A stretch of DNA of 64,000 nt from the NCBI RefSeq assembly GCF_900044055.2, contig NZ_FCOX02000006.1, positions 62,001 to 126,000 on the forward strand, given 5' to 3'. The notes under the pieces were generated by a model. The model searched no databases and was not told the origin of the DNA. It saw only the letters and a program-made list of their open reading frames with translations. Origin of the DNA: Caballeronia calidae (GTDB lineage Bacteria > Pseudomonadota > Gammaproteobacteria > Burkholderiales > Burkholderiaceae). A program made the translations under genes and the position numbers. Each line of letters starts with the position of its first letter. The stretch's first letter is position 1. Shown here in pieces: positions 63,558-64,000 of this stretch.

Positions 63558-64000
63558 TCAGAGCGTCATGCCGCCGGATACTTCGATCACAGCGCCGTTG
63601 ATGTAGCTGGCTTCGTCGCTGGCGAGGAACGCGTAGACGTTGGCGATTTCTTCCGGCTTGCCGAGGCGCGCGAGCGGCACTTGCGCGCGCATCCTGTCGA
63701 GCACGTCGCCGGGAACGGTGGAGAGGATCGGCGTATCGACGAAGCCGGGCGCGACCGCGTTGACGCGTATGCCTTTCGGGCCGAGCTCGCGGCTCCATGT
63801 CTTGGTGAAGCCGATCACGCCGAACTTCGCCGCCGCGTAGTTGGTCTGCCCGTAGTTGCCGTAAATGCCGACGACCGAGCTCGCGTTGAGAATCACGCCC
63901 GAGCCGTGCGCGATCATGCTGTCGACCACCGCCTGGCTCGCATGAAACACGCTTCGAAGATTCACGTCGATCACGGCATCGAACTGATCGAGCGTCATCT
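63558..64000 (-). CDS. SDR-family oxidoreductase (FabG-like), cut by window end
   Basis: The last 147 or so residues of a short-chain dehydrogenase: [20 protein letters not shown], catalytic [10 protein letters not shown] and the tail ending SGGMTL. The N-terminal cofactor loop lies outside the window. It is upstream of a second SDR in the same operon. Clearly FabG-like, but a true fatty-acid role is unlikely outside a fab cluster. Confidence 0.85.
   Translation of the reverse strand, partial: MTLDQFDAVIDVNLRSVFHASQAVVDSMIAHGSGVILNASSVVGIYGNYGQTNYAAAKFGVIGFTKTWSRELGPKGIRVNAVAPGFVDTPILSTVPGDVLDRMRAQVPLARLGKPEEIANVYAFLASDEASYINGAVIEVSGGMTL

Overview
The window looks like a stretch of a Burkholderiaceae chromosome, most like Caballeronia or Paraburkholderia. 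The evidence is strong G/C codon bias, a second long IF-1, mmsAB, zwf beside a ROK glucokinase, a bactofilin/M23 module, BetR-type regulators and DUF6622-like proteins. I see no tRNA, rRNA, CRISPR array or complete insertion sequence. The species is inferred from gene content only.

Layout. 1-9.2 kb: 3' end of glgA, a short-chain dehydrogenase, a dihydrolipoamide-dehydrogenase-like flavoprotein, the valine-degradation pair mmsA-mmsB with a divergent LysR regulator, then an M23 peptidase, a small membrane protein and a bactofilin. 9.3-19.2 kb: corA, a second infA with a long leader, zwf-ROK kinase-HAD phosphatase, an arylamine N-acetyltransferase, a second class B penicillin-binding protein and four small proteins. 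19.2-27.2 kb: a formate/nitrite-type channel, a nickel/cobalt permease, a desaturase, a PhnD-like protein, a luciferase-like oxidoreductase, a short H-NS-like protein and small regulators.

27.4-41.3 kb is an L-rhamnose island for the non-phosphorylating route. It has an ABC importer (rhaS, Q, P, T), mutarotase, lactonase, L-rhamnose dehydrogenase, L-rhamnonate dehydratase, an MFS permease, an SDR suited to the ketodeoxyrhamnonate dehydrogenase step, and a LysR regulator. Two promoters in it share an aligned block of about 58 bases, so both operons probably answer to the same regulator. A large secreted repeat protein sits inside the island. The last cleavage enzyme of the pathway is not in the window.

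41.3-50.6 kb is accessory: a Fic protein whose start codon sits in an array of phased dyads, with a covarying copy of the dyad just after the gene; a tiny membrane protein; a cold-shock protein; a TetR/membrane-protein divergon with two matching operators; a BetR-receiver regulator facing a hybrid histidine kinase; and a NERD-helicase three bases upstream of that kinase. 50.8-55.6 kb holds an acyltransferase in A/T-richer DNA, response regulators, an AraC regulator with a PAS-like domain, and two broken gene ends that look like the remains of a hydroxyproline-degradation cluster. 56-64 kb holds two MFS transporters, an XRE regulator, motA-motB behind a sigma-28-like promoter, and two short-chain dehydrogenases, the last cut by the window end.

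The most unusual signals are the Fic dyad array with compensating arm changes, the shared rhamnose promoter block, the facing hydroxyproline gene remnants, a tight DnaA-box cluster at 27.24 kb and a response regulator lacking its conserved lysine.
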